Notes: generated from the sequence alone by a model not told the origin. A DNA stretch of 64,000 nucleotides from Syngnathus acus (GCF_901709675.1 NC_051091.1:9334967-9398966); one strand, 5' to 3'. Positions 1 to 18,531 are shown, counted from the first letter of the stretch. Translations and numbers: made by a program.

Positions 1-587
1 GCATGAATCATTGGGGATGATGTAAAACTTTGAGACAGATGACACAGCCAAACTTGACTTGGAGTCACAGTGGAGCATAGTCTAATTCAAATTAGCCGAG
101 TGATTTATTTTCGGATGAAGGCGAAAGTCTTTGTCCTCTACCTGTTGACAGGAATGACGCTCAAGATGCATTTCAATGAGGAACTGTTCAGTGAGGCTAT
201 AAAAAAAAGTTTTATTTGGTCAAAGCTCAGGGCATCATTTGGACGCTCATTAGTGTCTCTCAAGAAGGATAGCGCTAGCATTCCCAAGGGTTACGTACAG
301 TACATTATTTTTAGTAACCTTAGACATATGATTGGTGGTGAGTAGATTTTAGTATGTCAACGGAAGATTCTAATTGTCAAGAGAAACTTTTTCTTGCATT
401 ATGATTTTTGTGGACGTATGCTGGAAATCCTCAATATGCCTTCTGTGTCTTATTTCCCAGAACTGAGGCGACCATTTTTACTAGAATCCAAGAAATTAGC
501 TTCATACTCACTCAAATTCAGTTTGGAAAATCGACTTTTTTTTATGACTATCCAGATGGCTGGGTATGATGAAGTTGTAGTTCTTAC
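1..587. other. Start of bsn intron 2, nothing else seen
   Basis: This is AT-rich sequence downstream, in the transcript sense, of bsn exon 2. I looked on the minus strand for the second half of the zinc-finger region and did not find it, so the next exon is outside the window. Open frames here show no recognisable protein. Confidence 0.6.
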
Positions 588-3500
588 CTCAGTGAGGTGA
601 GGGTTGGGGTTGAAGCCACACTGGTTGCACACGGTGGAGCGGCACAGTGTGCACGTGTTGAAGCTTGGCCTGTCGTCACCAGTGCCAGTCAGGTCGGCCG
701 TCTTACAGACGGGGCACAGCTTGCTGCTGGGCATGGGTGCTATTTGAGGCACAGAATAAGGAGAGGTAGGGACGCTGCCTCGGTCCGGGGATACCGAAGG
801 AGATCTCCCAGTCCGGCCGCTGCCCACGTCCACGTGGAGGCTCTTCCTGGACATGTGACCCTGCTCCCCGTAGGATGAGGCAGACTGTGGGGTGTCATGG
901 GAGGCTAGTCTGTCCCCTGTCCCATGACTGATGTGGACTCCGGATTTTGGCCCCTGGTCTGACGCAGGTGGCCTGAAAGAGAACATACATGTGAGCCAGA
1001 GCCTACCCCAGTTCATTTTAGGCAAGAGGCGGGGCTTAATAAGTCACTGCAAATCATCACCATAGCAACCGTTTTAAATTACGAGGGAAAAATGACAAGT
1101 GCAAGATGGAGTAATGGGTGGAAAGAATAAATCCTTGCTGTTTTTCGGACAATTACTTTTGACAAATTGCTTCTACACTCGTACTATTCCATTTTAAAAC
1201 TCACAGCCCATAAATTGACACGCGCACACTTGTAGCAAGCTGCATTTATTGCGTTCACTTCCAATCAGCACTTGTTTACGACAACCGCGCCGCTTATTTT
1301 GACAGTAATTTGCGGAAAAGGAGCTTCAGGAATGGGCTCACTCGTCTTTATTGATGTAACTCATAATGGTCACAGCAGAATGAATTGTGGCGTCTACAAT
1401 AAACATCATTTTGTCTGGCAATTTACAGAAAATAAATCGAAACAAATCGGGAGAAGCTTCATTATGCAACATGATAATGGAAACTCATTTCATCACGACT
1501 ACCTCAACAGGTTTTCTGCATCTCGCTTGAACTCTTTCAACCTGTCCCCGTACTTCAGTACGACATAAAAGAAAATGTTTGTTGACTTTGTCAGTCTGGC
1601 CTTTGGGCTTTTTACGGTATTCTCAAACAAGTATGGAGGAATTTGCTTGTCATAACAACTTAGATATGATATTGTCATGGCCGTCATCTTCAAAGACATT
1701 CTCAGTATCAGTTGAGGCTCCGTGGTCTGAGTAGAGTGGAGATAAAGGCAGGAATAAAGGAATTAAAATAGAGCGTTAGCCACTGTGAGTCACTGTCACT
1801 GAGCGACTTGGGTCGCTGCACAACTTTTTGCAAACCATCACTGCTCTGTTACATTTCACACTGACAGGGTAACCATTACTAATATATCTGCTCCGAGCTA
1901 CAACTGGACGGGATAAAAGAAGATCAAGACAGATATTATGAGGGGAGAATGATGTCTACATTTTATATGTTCACATATTTGGTTTTGGCAAAATGAGTGG
2001 ATTACAAAGACACTTGACCAGTAAAAATGAAATACGATATAATAGGAAGCGGTGATAAGCGTTCCTTCATCCATCAGCAAATGGGAATCCACATAGGAAA
2101 ACATCTCATTTTATGTCTATAGTTTTATGTCTATGGTTTGACAAATTGCTTCATAGCAAAGTGCTTACTGAGAGGTTTGAAAACCGCCACTCTTGTAATG
2201 GGGGGTCGTTAATGAATTGTGCTCTTGTCTGCAAGCGGAGTGAACCTTCTTTGTCTCGCTAAGGTGACGGTGCATTTTTTGTATATGTCACACAACATTG
2301 TACATTGACAATGCATTTACAAGTCGCTTGGTAAAGTGCTGCGAGCCAAGCCACCAACCCGCAGTGAGTCAAACGCCCATCGGACCCACTCAAAAGACTC
2401 AAAATAGTTTGATGAAAGACGAATGCATTTTTTGGTTACAAAAGTACATTACAATTATTCTACCAGTATCAAATTTATATGTTCACTCCCACATACTGTA
2501 TTATGTGGCAAAGGTGCAAGGAAAGAACCATTATTTTACTTTAAAAGGGTGAAAAAAAAAAAAATTACAGGCTGCCATCAGATGGACATTATAAAGGGCA
2601 CTTTGAGGTTCCAACCATTAGTGGAGCTCCGCTTTTAATCAGAGCATGGCAAGCAATTTTTTAAATGTATATTTTTTCAAGATGTTCTTATTTACTGGAA
2701 TCCTCCAAGCTTACTAGAAAGGTTGTAGCTTACAGTTTGGATTTGAAATATATCAGTCCCGGAACTATTATGACACAAGTCCTGAGCAATTTGAAATTGA
2801 ACAAGACTTTGAAATATAGTTCTGGCTGTTTTTTAATTATATCATGTTACATCATGTTGTTGTTGTTTTTTTATTGGGAATGCACCGGCATCACTGAGAC
2901 GATTGTTAGCGCGCCGTCGCGTCTGCTCACACGATTTGTATCAGCACGGTTTCGTCAAAATAGTGACATTTGGCAGTGGACAGTTGGGCAAAACTCAAAC
3001 TTGGACAAACATTTTCTGTAATGATACGAGCAGGGCCATCTGCAATCTAAAATTATCATGCGCATTAGGAAGAATGTGTTTAAAGAGCAAAATTAAAACT
3101 GCCTTCCATAAACTGGTTTGGAAGGTGTTACATAATCTTCTTGATATATCTATTGTGTGTCCTCATATTGTCATAAATAATAACTGCTTTTGCATTATTT
3201 CTTTGAGTTGTGACTAACATTTGGCTTCGGGACAGTGCTTTCATTGCGTGACTTCAATTAAATATGAGCTGCCTTGAAATAAGATCACATCCATAATTGT
3301 TTGTAAAATATAACATTGCTTTACTTACATTTGATATTAAAAATAATAATAATCCCAGGTGATTTAGAAGAGGTTAGGTCCAACCAGGACTGGCCAATCA
3401 CAACCATTCACACTCACAACACAATCCAAGTTATGTTTGTTTTCATCATTGGGCCGCCGCGTGAAAAAAAATCCTAATTACAGCAAAACTAGTAGCTGGC

Positions 3501-4778
3501 AGTTGGCCACTCATAAAAAGTAATCACACAAAGCAGCACACTGTAGCCTACAGCGCCACAGTTCAGTCGCATTCGGCCCTTTCGCCTGGTGCGTAGCGGC
3601 CCTTAAAGCGGCCTTTTTCCAAATCAACACATAAATGCAGAGCTCCAAAAACCATTCAAGATATATATCCGCCTTTCTCTGCCCCCCATGAGATAATGTT
3701 ACACCTCACTTGACACCAATCAAGCTATTACGAGCTATGAAAAACCAGGGGATGAGATGCGAGTGTTTCATTCCCGTCTTGTTGATATGTGTTACATCAG
3801 ATTATATAAGCAAGGGTTATCTCTCTGACACACCCACACAAACTAGAACGCTATGCATGATTAAACGCAAACAATAATTGATTTTAAGGACTACTGTGCA
3901 GACATATTTCACATAAAACCATTATTCCTGCGCATTGGTGGTAAACAATTCCCAGTGGATGCAGAATAATTTAGAGTGTGAGTTGATAGATTAAGCAGCC
4001 TTGGCATGCTCAACAATGATGCTGTCAGACTTGTACATTTGTCATCTTACACAGCAGTGACACAACGATCCAGACGTTGCCTCAGCAGGCGAGGTAGAGT
4101 TCTCGGAATGACTTTGACATTTTATGGAAATGTTGCCGACGTATGTACGGGGGAAATGAAGGAAAGTGAACGCTCACTTTTACTCGAAATTGCGTCACAT
4201 CGTTGCGGAAATCACCTGCACAAATGTGGCTCATTCATTCATGATTCGATAGCGAAGCCCGAGGACAGGCGCCGTGGAAAGGGGCGTAGAAATGCCCGTA
4301 TGAACGCCGAACTGTTTTACGTTGTACTGATGTTCAAGTCGAAAGAGCCTGTATGCTAACACGTTAGCGATGGCTAATAAGCAGGTTGTTTGGGGGGGCG
4401 GACGAAAAGACAGCAAATTTCATGTCAGGGTGGGTGGCGAATTGAGTTGACAAGGTTATTGAAATAAATAATTAAGCACCCATTCAAGTCTATCTCCACA
4501 CGCAGTCGCTCGGTGCTACAGCTCCAGTCCACGCAAGCCACTCGCCGCGTAACCTCCCTTGTCATCTGACCACACTTTTTTAGCTCGATCGGCTACCTGT
4601 TAATTCCCGGGCCGGGTCCAGTGCCACTTCCTCCGGCAGGCGCTCCATTGCTCGGCTTGGTGAGCTGTCCAGAGTCGGCTGGTGCTGAAATGGAAGCCGG
4701 AGCACCCGCAGCAGGAACGGTGCATGGGCCGCCTTGTCCCGCCTGTCCCTCTCCTTCCATGCTCGCCTCGTTCCCCAT
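588..4778 (-). CDS. bsn: Bassoon, presynaptic active-zone scaffold (first two coding exons, partial)
   Basis: Bassoon is a giant scaffold of the presynaptic cytomatrix. Two exons are visible: 4778-4597 (start codon, 60 codons plus 2 nt) and 972-588 (385 bp). They join in phase through AG/GCC and AG/gtaag-type junctions. The N-terminus begins MGNEASMEG, close to mammalian Bassoon (MGNEVSLEG), whose Gly2 is an N-myristoylation site; a Gly/Pro/Ala-rich stretch follows. Exon 2 carries the motif SGRSPSVSPDRGS-like and TSPYSVPQIAP, then the first Piccolo/Bassoon zinc finger with paired cysteines (CPVC, CTLC, CNQCGFNPNPH). The exon ends at LTEV, as expected before the next finger half. The remaining exons, including the huge central exons, lie beyond the left edge. 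The paralogue piccolo is the alternative, but the MGNE start and the SPDRGS-TSPYSVPQIAP segment favour bassoon. Confidence 0.86.
973..4596 (-). other. bsn intron 1 (3.6 kb)
   Basis: The intron lies between the two bsn coding exons, with a GTAGCC donor next to 4597 and a CTTTCAG acceptor next to 972. It is AT-rich with scattered short homopolymers. The open frames around 4006-4416 have no recognisable similarity or splice support. I see no other gene in it. Confidence 0.7.
4662..4689 (-). promoter_or_regulatory. Split (expanded-spacing) RE1/NRSE-like site for REST
   Basis: On the minus strand the left half-site TTCAGCACC is followed after 10 nt by GGACAGCTC. REST/NRSF binds a TTCAGCACC half and a GGACAGC half. 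Besides the close canonical spacing, sites with about 8-9 extra bases between the halves are known. The site lies inside the first coding exon of bsn, a neuron-restricted gene. Both halves are seen directly; binding is inferred. Confidence 0.5.
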
Positions 4779-5484
4779 CGTGTCGGCAAAGGTTCGGAGG
4801 GAGAGAAACGATGTCGTAGACGGTTCTTCGGCCGCGGGAAGAACTCGTATAAAAGTCAGCGGTGCTCCCCTTCCGCCATCATCGCCTACAATTCAGCATC
4901 CCGCACGGAGCACGCGCGCTGGCGGACAGGGCGCGGGAGCGCGCTGACGCAATGGGTGGGAACGTGAGTGCCTAGTACGTGCGCGTTCGCGAGACTGGCT
5001 TATTTTAGGCCACACGCAAATAGCTCTTGAGCTCTTCGTGGCACATGATCGGAATCCACCGAGACCTCCTCGAGTCAGACTGCCTCTTTACGCATGATCT
5101 GCTTTTTCATTCTTTAAATCGAGAACTATTTCACAGGCTGCATTATAGTTATTGTTTCCCTCACAGGGCCGTTATATGACTTTTAAATCATCTACTATAA
5201 ATTATAAACGACTTGATGTATAATTTGTTTTCAAATTATAAGTCAAGAAAACGTTTGTTGAGAAATAATGATAATGCCAACATTATTGTAAAGGAAGAGA
5301 ATTGACCATTTTGATACAAGAAACAACAAGTAGATGAATTACTTAAATTAGCCAGACCTTGAGTTTCACACCTGTGCTTTAAAGCATTTGATCTGCATGC
5401 ATTATTTAAAAATAAATAAAACGTAGACTCTTTAGAAAACCGAGAAAAAAAGAAATACGAAAACAACAGACGGTTTGAATTGAC
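4779..5484 (-). promoter_or_regulatory. bsn upstream region, CpG-rich next to the start codon
   Basis: The roughly 250 bp upstream of the bsn start (about 4779-5040) are rich in GC and CpG. They include alternating CGCGCG-type stretches near 4910-4950 and contrast with the AT-rich sequence beyond 5100. This suggests a CpG-type promoter with a 5'UTR. No TATA box was seen. From about 5100 to 5484 I see nothing specific before the bap1 polyadenylation signal. Confidence 0.45.
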
Positions 5485-5490
5485 TTTATT
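5485..5490 (-). terminator. Polyadenylation signal of bap1
   Basis: The plus strand reads TTTATT, giving AATAAA on the minus strand about 645 bp past the bap1 stop codon. The sequence 5491-6133 is therefore read as the bap1 3'UTR. It is AT-rich, and no other gene is seen in it. Confidence 0.5.
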
Positions 5491-6133
5491 TCAGTATGAA
5501 ATGGCACCCACAACGGTAATAACACTTGAGCTCAGGGAGTTCCTGCTGCTCAGAGTTACATATAAATATGCACAAGACACACACATACAAATATGCACAT
5601 TCTTACTTCATTCTGAGATATCTTTTAGGTTAAAAAAATGACAGGATATTATTGACTTTTTACAGAAAAATAACAATATTGCAAGTTGAAAATGTTTCCC
5701 CAAAATATCTTATTAATTAAAAATATCCATAAAGGATTGCATTTTTTTTTATCTAGAAGAAGCAATTTCATGATGTATAGACATTGAATATTTTACATTT
5801 GGGAGAAAAAAAAAATCAGACTATGATCATGAGTCTGGAGAAGTTGTGTCCAAAAACTTTGTGAGACCAAAAAGAGCATTCAAGTTCACTAAATTCCTTT
5901 TCTTTGCTTTCATATGTACAAATGGTAAATGTCAGTTTACATTATCACTAAAAAAGTCTTGCATTTATACTCACATTGTTTAAAAAAAACTGAGCAAATA
6001 ATTAGCTCAGTTTCATGAAGATTATGAAACAGGGACTAAAACGCCACAATGAACTTGACAACATGATGAAGTTCACGAGGGTGGCGATTTCTGTTTTACC
6101 ATGATAATTGCGATTGATTCTTACAGCTTGACA

Positions 6134-10867
<4,734 letters not shown>

Positions 10868-12083
10868 GTTTACGTTTGCACTTGATGCAAGCTACCATTT
10901 AAGCGGTTTTATTGTTCACGTCCATTGGCGAAGAGGGAGCGATCTTGATCGCGTCGATCTATTCGCCAAACAACTACAAGCTGAAGATAAACACAAAAGA
11001 CAAGAATCGGCCGCCTACAAATTGCGTCATCAACAATCGACGAATTGTCACACAAAATCAATTCTAATCCGATAATTTTTATGGAAATAAAAGACCAAAA
11101 TAAAATGATAGATATGCAGTCAGAAATAAATTAGAAGATTCCTTCAAGAAATATAGTGAGCACAAATTACTGAAGACCTTTCTTTTTTTCAAACATCGGC
11201 GGAACACTACTTTGTTATATGGAACACTCGGAGGGAGGATTACACTGTAACACTGGGGGGAGAAAATTGGAAATGAGAAAAATCCAATCGCTTTATTTTT
11301 ACAATTAGCCTGCAAGTGAATTGATCGGTCACTGTGCGTATTAACATCGGCATTTCCACTCACGGTAAGTTGATCAAATATGTCATTATTTATATAGTTA
11401 GCGCGTCTGCCTAGCCGAGAATATTAGCAAGCGTTGCTGTCGACTAACGTTATCTGTCTCAGCGTAACACACAGCACAAGCACATTTTCATTGTCACAAT
11501 GGCAAATGAGCCTCGTTGGTTGAGCAAATGTGGGTTTCTGCAAAATAAGGCTGGATTGTTGTACTGCTTCAATAAACACGAATAGTTGGGGGCGGGGGGT
11601 TTGCATTTACGTGTCGTTTCATAACGCGTATTCGTCTGCTGCTTGAGGCAGGAAACAATTGTACTGGAGTTGAATTATTTAAGTGCAGCAAGTATGGTTG
11701 TTCTTCAGTTGTCTTGTGACGTATAGTTTGCTGTAGCTGTATCTTCCAGCGATTTCATTGTGCATCGTTTATTCAAATGGGATCAGGACAAAATGAGATT
11801 AAATAAAATAATTTAACGACAAATGTAAACGTTCTGGTATCAAAGTAAGGTTCAAGTGTGTAACTTAGGTATCGACCAAATGTCAAATAATCATGCCAAT
11901 TCACACGTCTAGTAAAATATTCTATTTTGAAATCTGAAGAGGCATAGATCCATCAACAAAACGATTCTGACTTGGATTCTTCACAGTTGTATGTTGCATC
12001 AACTTTTCTTTCAAATGTTTTGTTTGTTTTAAGACCCCTGATGAAGGTGTGCAGGTAATACTTTGAGAGCCCCGTAAGACGCC
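10868..12083. promoter_or_regulatory. Divergent bap1/rad54l2 promoter region
   Basis: The two start codons face away from each other across 1.2 kb, so both promoters must be here. A consensus donor CACG|GTAAGT at 11364/11365 and a strong polypyrimidine acceptor (TTTGTTTTAAG) ending at 12033 suggest an untranslated first exon for rad54l2 and a second exon carrying its ATG. The bap1 start has only a short stretch before AT-rich DNA. No TATA box was identified for either gene. Confidence 0.5.
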
Positions 12084-15000
12084 ATGTCTGAAGAGGCCAT
12101 TTCAGAAAGTGACCTGGAGGGTAGCCTTAACAGTGAAGAGGATTACCAGGAAAATGATGAAGAGGACGACAATGGCGATACGGAGGAGGAGGACGAGGGA
12201 GAAGACGAGGATGGGGAGGATGAAAACTGTGACGATGATGAGGATCTCAGTTTGGGTGAGTGTTTCTTTTCCTCAAGATCTCATGGGCCGTTTGAATTAG
12301 CTGATTTTGTCCTCAATTCACGTCACACAAAAACAGATGCCGCTTAAATCAGACTCAATCGGTATAATCCTGATATACTGTTCTCTTCAAAGAAAAACCT
12401 GCTAGTGCTACCTCAGCTACCTCTGGAGATCCTTCCTCGGAGTCACGGCCCGGATCCCAGCCGTCCTCCAGGCCGCCCTCCAGACCAAACTCTCCCTGTC
12501 AACCTCCGGGCAGCCCTGGCAAATCGAGTCAAAGCAAGACACCTTCCAGCAAATCAAAGAAACAAAAAGCTTCTAAAGTAACCAAATCTTCCAAGCTTTC
12601 AAAACGGTCCAAGCCTACAAAGCCTGCACACATGAGGAAAAATATCAGGTGCGTGCCTTTATAAATATAATGATGAGGAGTTAACTGAGAAGTGGAAGCA
12701 TAGTAACTGTATATGACTATAGCGATTCTTAACCTATTTGGAAATACCGAACCATTGCTGACGTTATGGTTTGACTCCAACAGAAAGCTACTGAAGGAGG
12801 ACCAGCTTGAGGCTGGAACCAAGGCTGCTCAACAGGAAGAGATGGAGAGGCGGAAGCGTCTGGAGCAACAGAGGAAAGACTTCCCTACACCTGCTCCAAC
12901 TTTATTAGAGTCCCAACTAGGTTCACGATTATTTCACATCACTGTTTATCATTTTTCAGAGTCCTTAAATTCAACTAATTCTTTTTTTGAAATGCCATCA
13001 TTCCAATAGTGGGCCCAACATCCTTTTTTGGGGAGGTGTCTCACTTGGTCCCCGCCCTTCTCGGCAAGCAGGATGTGATCTGCTTGGACAGCAGCGGTGA
13101 TGAAGATGAAAGCATGGAACCAAAACTCCCTGAGCTGGCTATTAGAGATGGTAAATCAGATAGTAGTTCTTGGCGCCGTATGTATGTGGTATGTGTGTGT
13201 TACTTTACTAAATAAATACCGCACCTCAGATTGACTAGTACTTGGAAAAACAATTCATGAAATAATTATATTTTAATGACACTGACTCATGGCTCTGTTT
13301 ATGGACGGCGCAGATATAATTGAACTGAGCTCCGGGGACGAAGACACCTTGCAGATAAGCAGCGAGTCGGGCGATGAGGACGACGAGAGCCCCGGCGGCA
13401 CAGAGGAGAGCAGCGGAGCGCACATCAATGACGCTCTGAACTTGCCTGATGCCCAGGGCCGCGTGATGGTTAATATCAACCACCCCGCGGAGGAAAAGGA
13501 CATTTATCTCGCACCGCAGCTGGCCAAGGCTGTCAAACCTCACCAGGTAATGCCAAGAATTTCCTCCAGTGTGTCACTGTGACATTTTTTCCACTTATCT
13601 TTCCCCCAGATTGGTGGTATCAGGTTTCTGTATGATAACTTGATTGAGTCGCTGGAGCGTTACAAGAGCAGCAGTGGTTTTGGTTGCATCCTCGCTCACA
13701 GCATGGGGCTCGGCAAGACATTGCAGGTCATTTCCTTCATTGACATCCTGCTGCGGAATACCGAGGCTCACACCGTTTTGGCAATTGTTCCTGTGAGTAT
13801 TTCCAGTGGGGACTGCGTAACTCTGGCTCTTTTTTTTTTTTTACCTTCATAAAATTATTTAGCTTCAACTCATGTTGCCGAAATCCTAGGTGAACACACT
13901 TCAGAACTGGCTGGCAGAGTTCAACCTGTGGCTCCCACCGCAGGAAGCGCTTTCCCCCGACACCGACCCCAATTTGTTTCTCGGACGTGCATTCAAAGTT
14001 CAAATTCTAAACGATGAGCACAAGTATGTAAGCACGCCACGACACGTCCCGATGTTTGCTCTGTTTGTCATCGTCCATGTGTGTCCGACAGAACTACCAT
14101 GGCACGGGCCAAGGTGGTGGAGGACTGGAGCCAAAATGGAGGCGTGTTGCTAATGGGCTACGAGATGTACCGCCTTCTCACAATGAAGAAGAGTTTTGTC
14201 ACAGGCAAGAAAAGGAAATCAAAGAAGCCTGTCGGGCCTGTCATCATTGATCTAGATGAGGAAGATAGACAACAAGAACTCATGAAAGGTGGGCAGAACT
14301 CCGTCGATGTATGTTTCATATACAAGTGCAAATCAATACATTCCATTTGTATTTAGGTATCGAAAAGTCCATTCTACGACCCGGTCCGGATGTGGTGATC
14401 TGTGACGAGGGCCATCGCATTAAGAACTACCACGCCAGCACGTCACAGGCTCTGAAGAATATCCGTTCGAGGCGCAGAGTGGTTCTGACTGGTTATCCGT
14501 TGCAGAATAATCTCATTGAATACTGGTGCATGGTTGATTTTGTCAGGCCGGACTTCTTAGGCACGCGGCAGGAGTTCAGCAACATGTTTGAGCGGCCCAT
14601 TCTGAACGGGCAATGTATGGACAGTACGCCTCAAGACGTTCGCTTGATGCGGTACCGTAGCCATGTGCTGCACAGCCTGCTGGAGGGTTTTGTCCAGAGG
14701 TGAGCAGGTTCCCTTGGCAGTCTATTTTTGGAAGAAAAATTGCTAGCGCGCACGTTCATTGTCTTTTTTCATTTCCGGCTTTACAGGCGAGGCCACGATG
14801 TTCTGCAGGACCAGCTTCCCATTAAAATGGAGCACGTGATCTTGGTGCGGCTATCTCCCATACAGAAAGCACTTTACACCGAGTTTATGACTCGCTTCAG
14901 AGAGGCAGGAAATAATGGTTGGCTTGGTCTAAACCCCCTTAAAGCCTTTTGCGTATGCTGCAAGGTAAGACTTCCAAATCAAACGTTTTTTCCCCATGCA

Positions 15001-18000
15001 GGATTGCATCATGTGACTTTGATCAATAAAACTCTTCTTTTCTATCTTCACACTAGATCTGGAATCACCCAGACGTGCTTTATGAAGCTGTACAAAAAGA
15101 GAATCAGGCAAACGAGCAAGACCTGGACCTCGACGACATTGCCGGCGGTCCCAAAGGCAAAGTGTCGGAGTCCGGCAACAGCAAAGCCAGTAACGTTCCG
15201 CCGCTGCTCAATCCCTCGCAGGATCGAAGCAATCAAGTCATCACTTATGAATGGGTACCACGTGACTTTCATCAGCATTCGCTCTGGCCACGACTGCTTT
15301 GAAAAACGCCCAGTTGTCATTTATAGACGCTCTTCTTTCTGTCACAGGCAAAGGAAGTCATGTCAAACTACCAGATAGGACTTCTGGAAAATTCTGCCAA
15401 AATGGTGCTGCTCTTTCATTTGATCGATGAAAGCGTCAGAAGAGGAGACAAGATTTTGGTCTTCAGGTAAAGATTTGAAATGAATTTGTTGCTCAAATAA
15501 GCTCATTCACTTGGTCTAATATCTCCTCCTGCCTTGCCAGTCAAAGCTTGTCCACCCTGACAGTCATTGAGGACTTCTTATCAAAGAGACCCATTCCATC
15601 ACAAGACGCCGCCGAGTCTCAGAACCCCAACTGGGTTCGCAATGTCAATTATTATCGTAAGTTTTGTGTTCTTCCAAGTCACAATGAATTGAAGGTGAAG
15701 CAGCGTACAACACTAGGAGGAGCACTGATCATTAAAAAATAGATTAACTGCTGTTTGAATGTAACAAAATAATGTCTTTGCGTAGGACTGGATGGGAGCA
15801 CTTCTTCCTCTGAACGAGAGCGGCTAATTAATCTGTTTAATGACCCAGAGAATACCAAATCGTTCCTCTTCCTGCTGTCTACCAGGTGTGTGTCACACTT
15901 CTTCCTGCATCATTTTTGTCACTTCTCTTTTGTAAGATTTTTTGTCCCAAATGTGCTCCTTCTGGCAGAGCGGGTTGCCTGGGGGTGAATCTGATTGGAG
16001 CGAACCGCGTCGTTGTGTTCGACGCCTCCTGGAACCCGTGTCATGACGCCCAGGCGGTGTGCCGGGTGTACCGCTACGGTCAAAAGAAACCTTGCTACAT
16101 TTACCGCCTGGTTTGTGATTTTACCTTGGAGAAGAAGATCTACGATAGACAGGTCTCCAAACAGGGCATGTCCGGTAAGCAATCGAAATCGTTTTCCCCG
16201 CACTGGCCGAGTTCAATGCTTGAAACGCCCGTTCATCGCAGACCGCGTCGTGGATGACCTGAACCCGACGCTGAACTTTACTCGAAAGGAAGTGGAGTCA
16301 CTGTTGCATTTTGTTGAGGAGGAACCTGAAGCTAACAAGATCAATATGAGAAATTTGGAACAAGAGCCGGTCATTTATGCAGCCTGTCAGCTTTACCCGC
16401 ACTTCATCACTAAAGTACGATGACCGTCCTGTTGTGTGATTGAGCTGACGGTTTGTCGGATACATTTAGAAGAGTCTCTTTCTCTCCTTTTGTCGCGACA
16501 GCAACCTTTCCAACACGAATCTCTGTTAGTGGACCGGAAGGAATCCAAACTGACCAAAGCGGAGAAGAGAGCGGCCAAAAAAAGCTACGAGGATGAAAAG
16601 CGAGCCTCGGTGCCCTACTCTCGTCCTTCCTACGCGCCTTATTATCCAAACAGCAACCACACGCTCGCCAACTTACCGGCCTTCAGTCAACGCGGCTGGT
16701 GAGTTCCAAGTCAGCCTTTTGTCGTATTTGATGGAGCAGCTCGCAAACGTGGCTGCATTCGTTTTTCAACGTTCTTATTTCCAGGCGTGCTATGGCCCGG
16801 CCTGACGACAAGCCAGTAGCGAGCGTGAGGCCCATCCAGTCAACCCCGATCCCCATGATGCCTCGCCAAGTTGTCATGGGCATGGCGGGAGCGAGCTCTC
16901 CTGGCAGTTTACCTGTCAATTTCCTGCAGAAGGCCGGAGTTTACGTTCAGCGCATTGTCACCACAACTGGTACTGTGTCAAATACATCGTAGCAATTGGT
17001 TAACATTCAATATGTAGTGTTGGTAATCATTCTGGCCCGAGTTCCAAAATGTATTTTCATGTTCTGTGTAAAAATCTCCAGACATTCTCATCCCGGGAAC
17101 CAACAGCGCAACAGATGTCCAAGCTCGAATTCGCGCTGGCGAGAGCATCCATGTGATCAGAGGATCGAAAGGTGGATGTAACAATCATGTTCATTCTGTG
17201 TTTGTTATGCGTGTACTGCGTCCATCATCTGATGTTTTTTTTATTTTGCTACAGGTACTTACATAAGGACGAATGATGGAAGAATTTTTGCAGTCAGATC
17301 TGGAAAAATCAGTCGGCCTTTCGCCGGGGGCGCCACTGTTTCAAGAGGTACACACGCGTCGTGATTTATTGTTGTAATTAAACAACAGGTTTTGCCTGTT
17401 GTTATTCTGAGTAGAGGGAGGCGAGTGGAGTTTTTTTGCACCAGTTGCTGAAGAATATAAATGATCAGACCGCAACACATTTTCTTCATGTTTACTGATG
17501 GGATTGTTATTTTGCTAAATGTAGCATTGGGAAAATGCTTGTCCTTCCTTTCCGCAGATGGCCAGCGATCTGTGATCCATCCACTCAGTAATGGCTGCGC
17601 ATCCCCCGGGGAGCAACTGCAGCACTCACCTGACATCGACGTTGACGTGGAGCAGCAGTCCTCGTCCCCCTTGAACGCCGAGCTTCTTCGTGAGCTCAGC
17701 CACTACGCGGCATCCACCAGCGACAGCGCCGGCGGCGCGGGAAACCAACTCTCCGATGTGTCCGTCGCTGCCACGGGAGATGGAGGCAGCCTGATTCCAG
17801 ATCTCCGGCCTCCGCTCGACGACGACCTGCTGAGTTCCAGTTTTGAGACGCAAGGGGTGAAACGCAAGCACACTGAAAGTCAAGGCGCCACGGCCAAACG
17901 GACTCCGGCCGCATCGCATTTTCCCGGCTTGTCCTTGAATTCCAGTGGGCTCAGTTTTCCACCAGTGAGTCTGAACTCTTCCTCACTGTTGGGGAACCTG

Positions 18001-18531
18001 GGGCATATGACTCACCCTCTTCTGATGGGTGGAAGCAGTGGGTCCTCATTCCTTCAGACGCCGGGACAAACACTGGCCGACCTACAGAACATGTTCCCTT
18101 CCGCACCGGGCAACGGACAACTTCCTCCCCTCTCGTCATCGGCTCTACCCACAGCCCTTTCCCCGTCCTCCAACACCATTCCAATACCGTCTGCATCATC
18201 GTCGGCGACTACTTCCTCACTGCCGTCGGGTTCTCTGCCACCATATTTGATGAGCCCCAATGTGGCGGGCCTGCTTTCATCAGGCTTCCCTATGAACTAC
18301 AGCCAGTCGTTGCTCCCCGAGCCCCGGATGTTTCCCGGCCCTCTTCTCTCCGGGTCGGCGGGCTTCCCCGCAGCAAACTCGGCTTTGAATACGTCCGGCT
18401 TCCTCTCACATTACAGCAATCCAACATCCAGCCTGTTAGGAGCAGCTCTAACCCAACCTGACAGGTATCAGAGTGCGGAGAATGGAGGTGATAGTTCAGA
18501 TGATGATGTCATAGAGGTGACGGGACACTGA
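12084..18531 (+). CDS. rad54l2: RAD54L2/ARIP4, SNF2-family DNA translocase
   Basis: RAD54L2 is a nuclear SNF2 ATPase of the ATRX/RAD54 group that binds the androgen receptor and DYRK1A. Twenty-one coding exons sum to 4425 nt (1474 residues; human 1467): 12084-12255, 12393-12648, 12784-12920, 13010-13150, 13314-13546, 13610-13792, 13890-14023, 14092-14288, 14357-14699, 14787-14964, 15057-15254, 15348-15466, 15541-15656, 15786-15885, 15969-16174, 16242-16414, 16502-16698, 16785-16969, 17082-17171, 17255-17347, 17558-18531. An acidic N-terminus leads to helicase motif I HSMGLGKT (about 343-350) and the DEGH box (501-504). Helicase C motifs include [15 protein letters not shown] and RYGQKK. A Ser/Pro-rich tail ends [10 protein letters not shown], as in human ([10 protein letters not shown]). 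Introns are mostly 70-140 bp and all junctions are GT-AG. Confidence 0.97.

Noticed and set aside
4006-4416. Overlapping open frames in bsn intron 1
   Set aside because: Frames exist on both strands with no recognisable protein and no supported splice sites.
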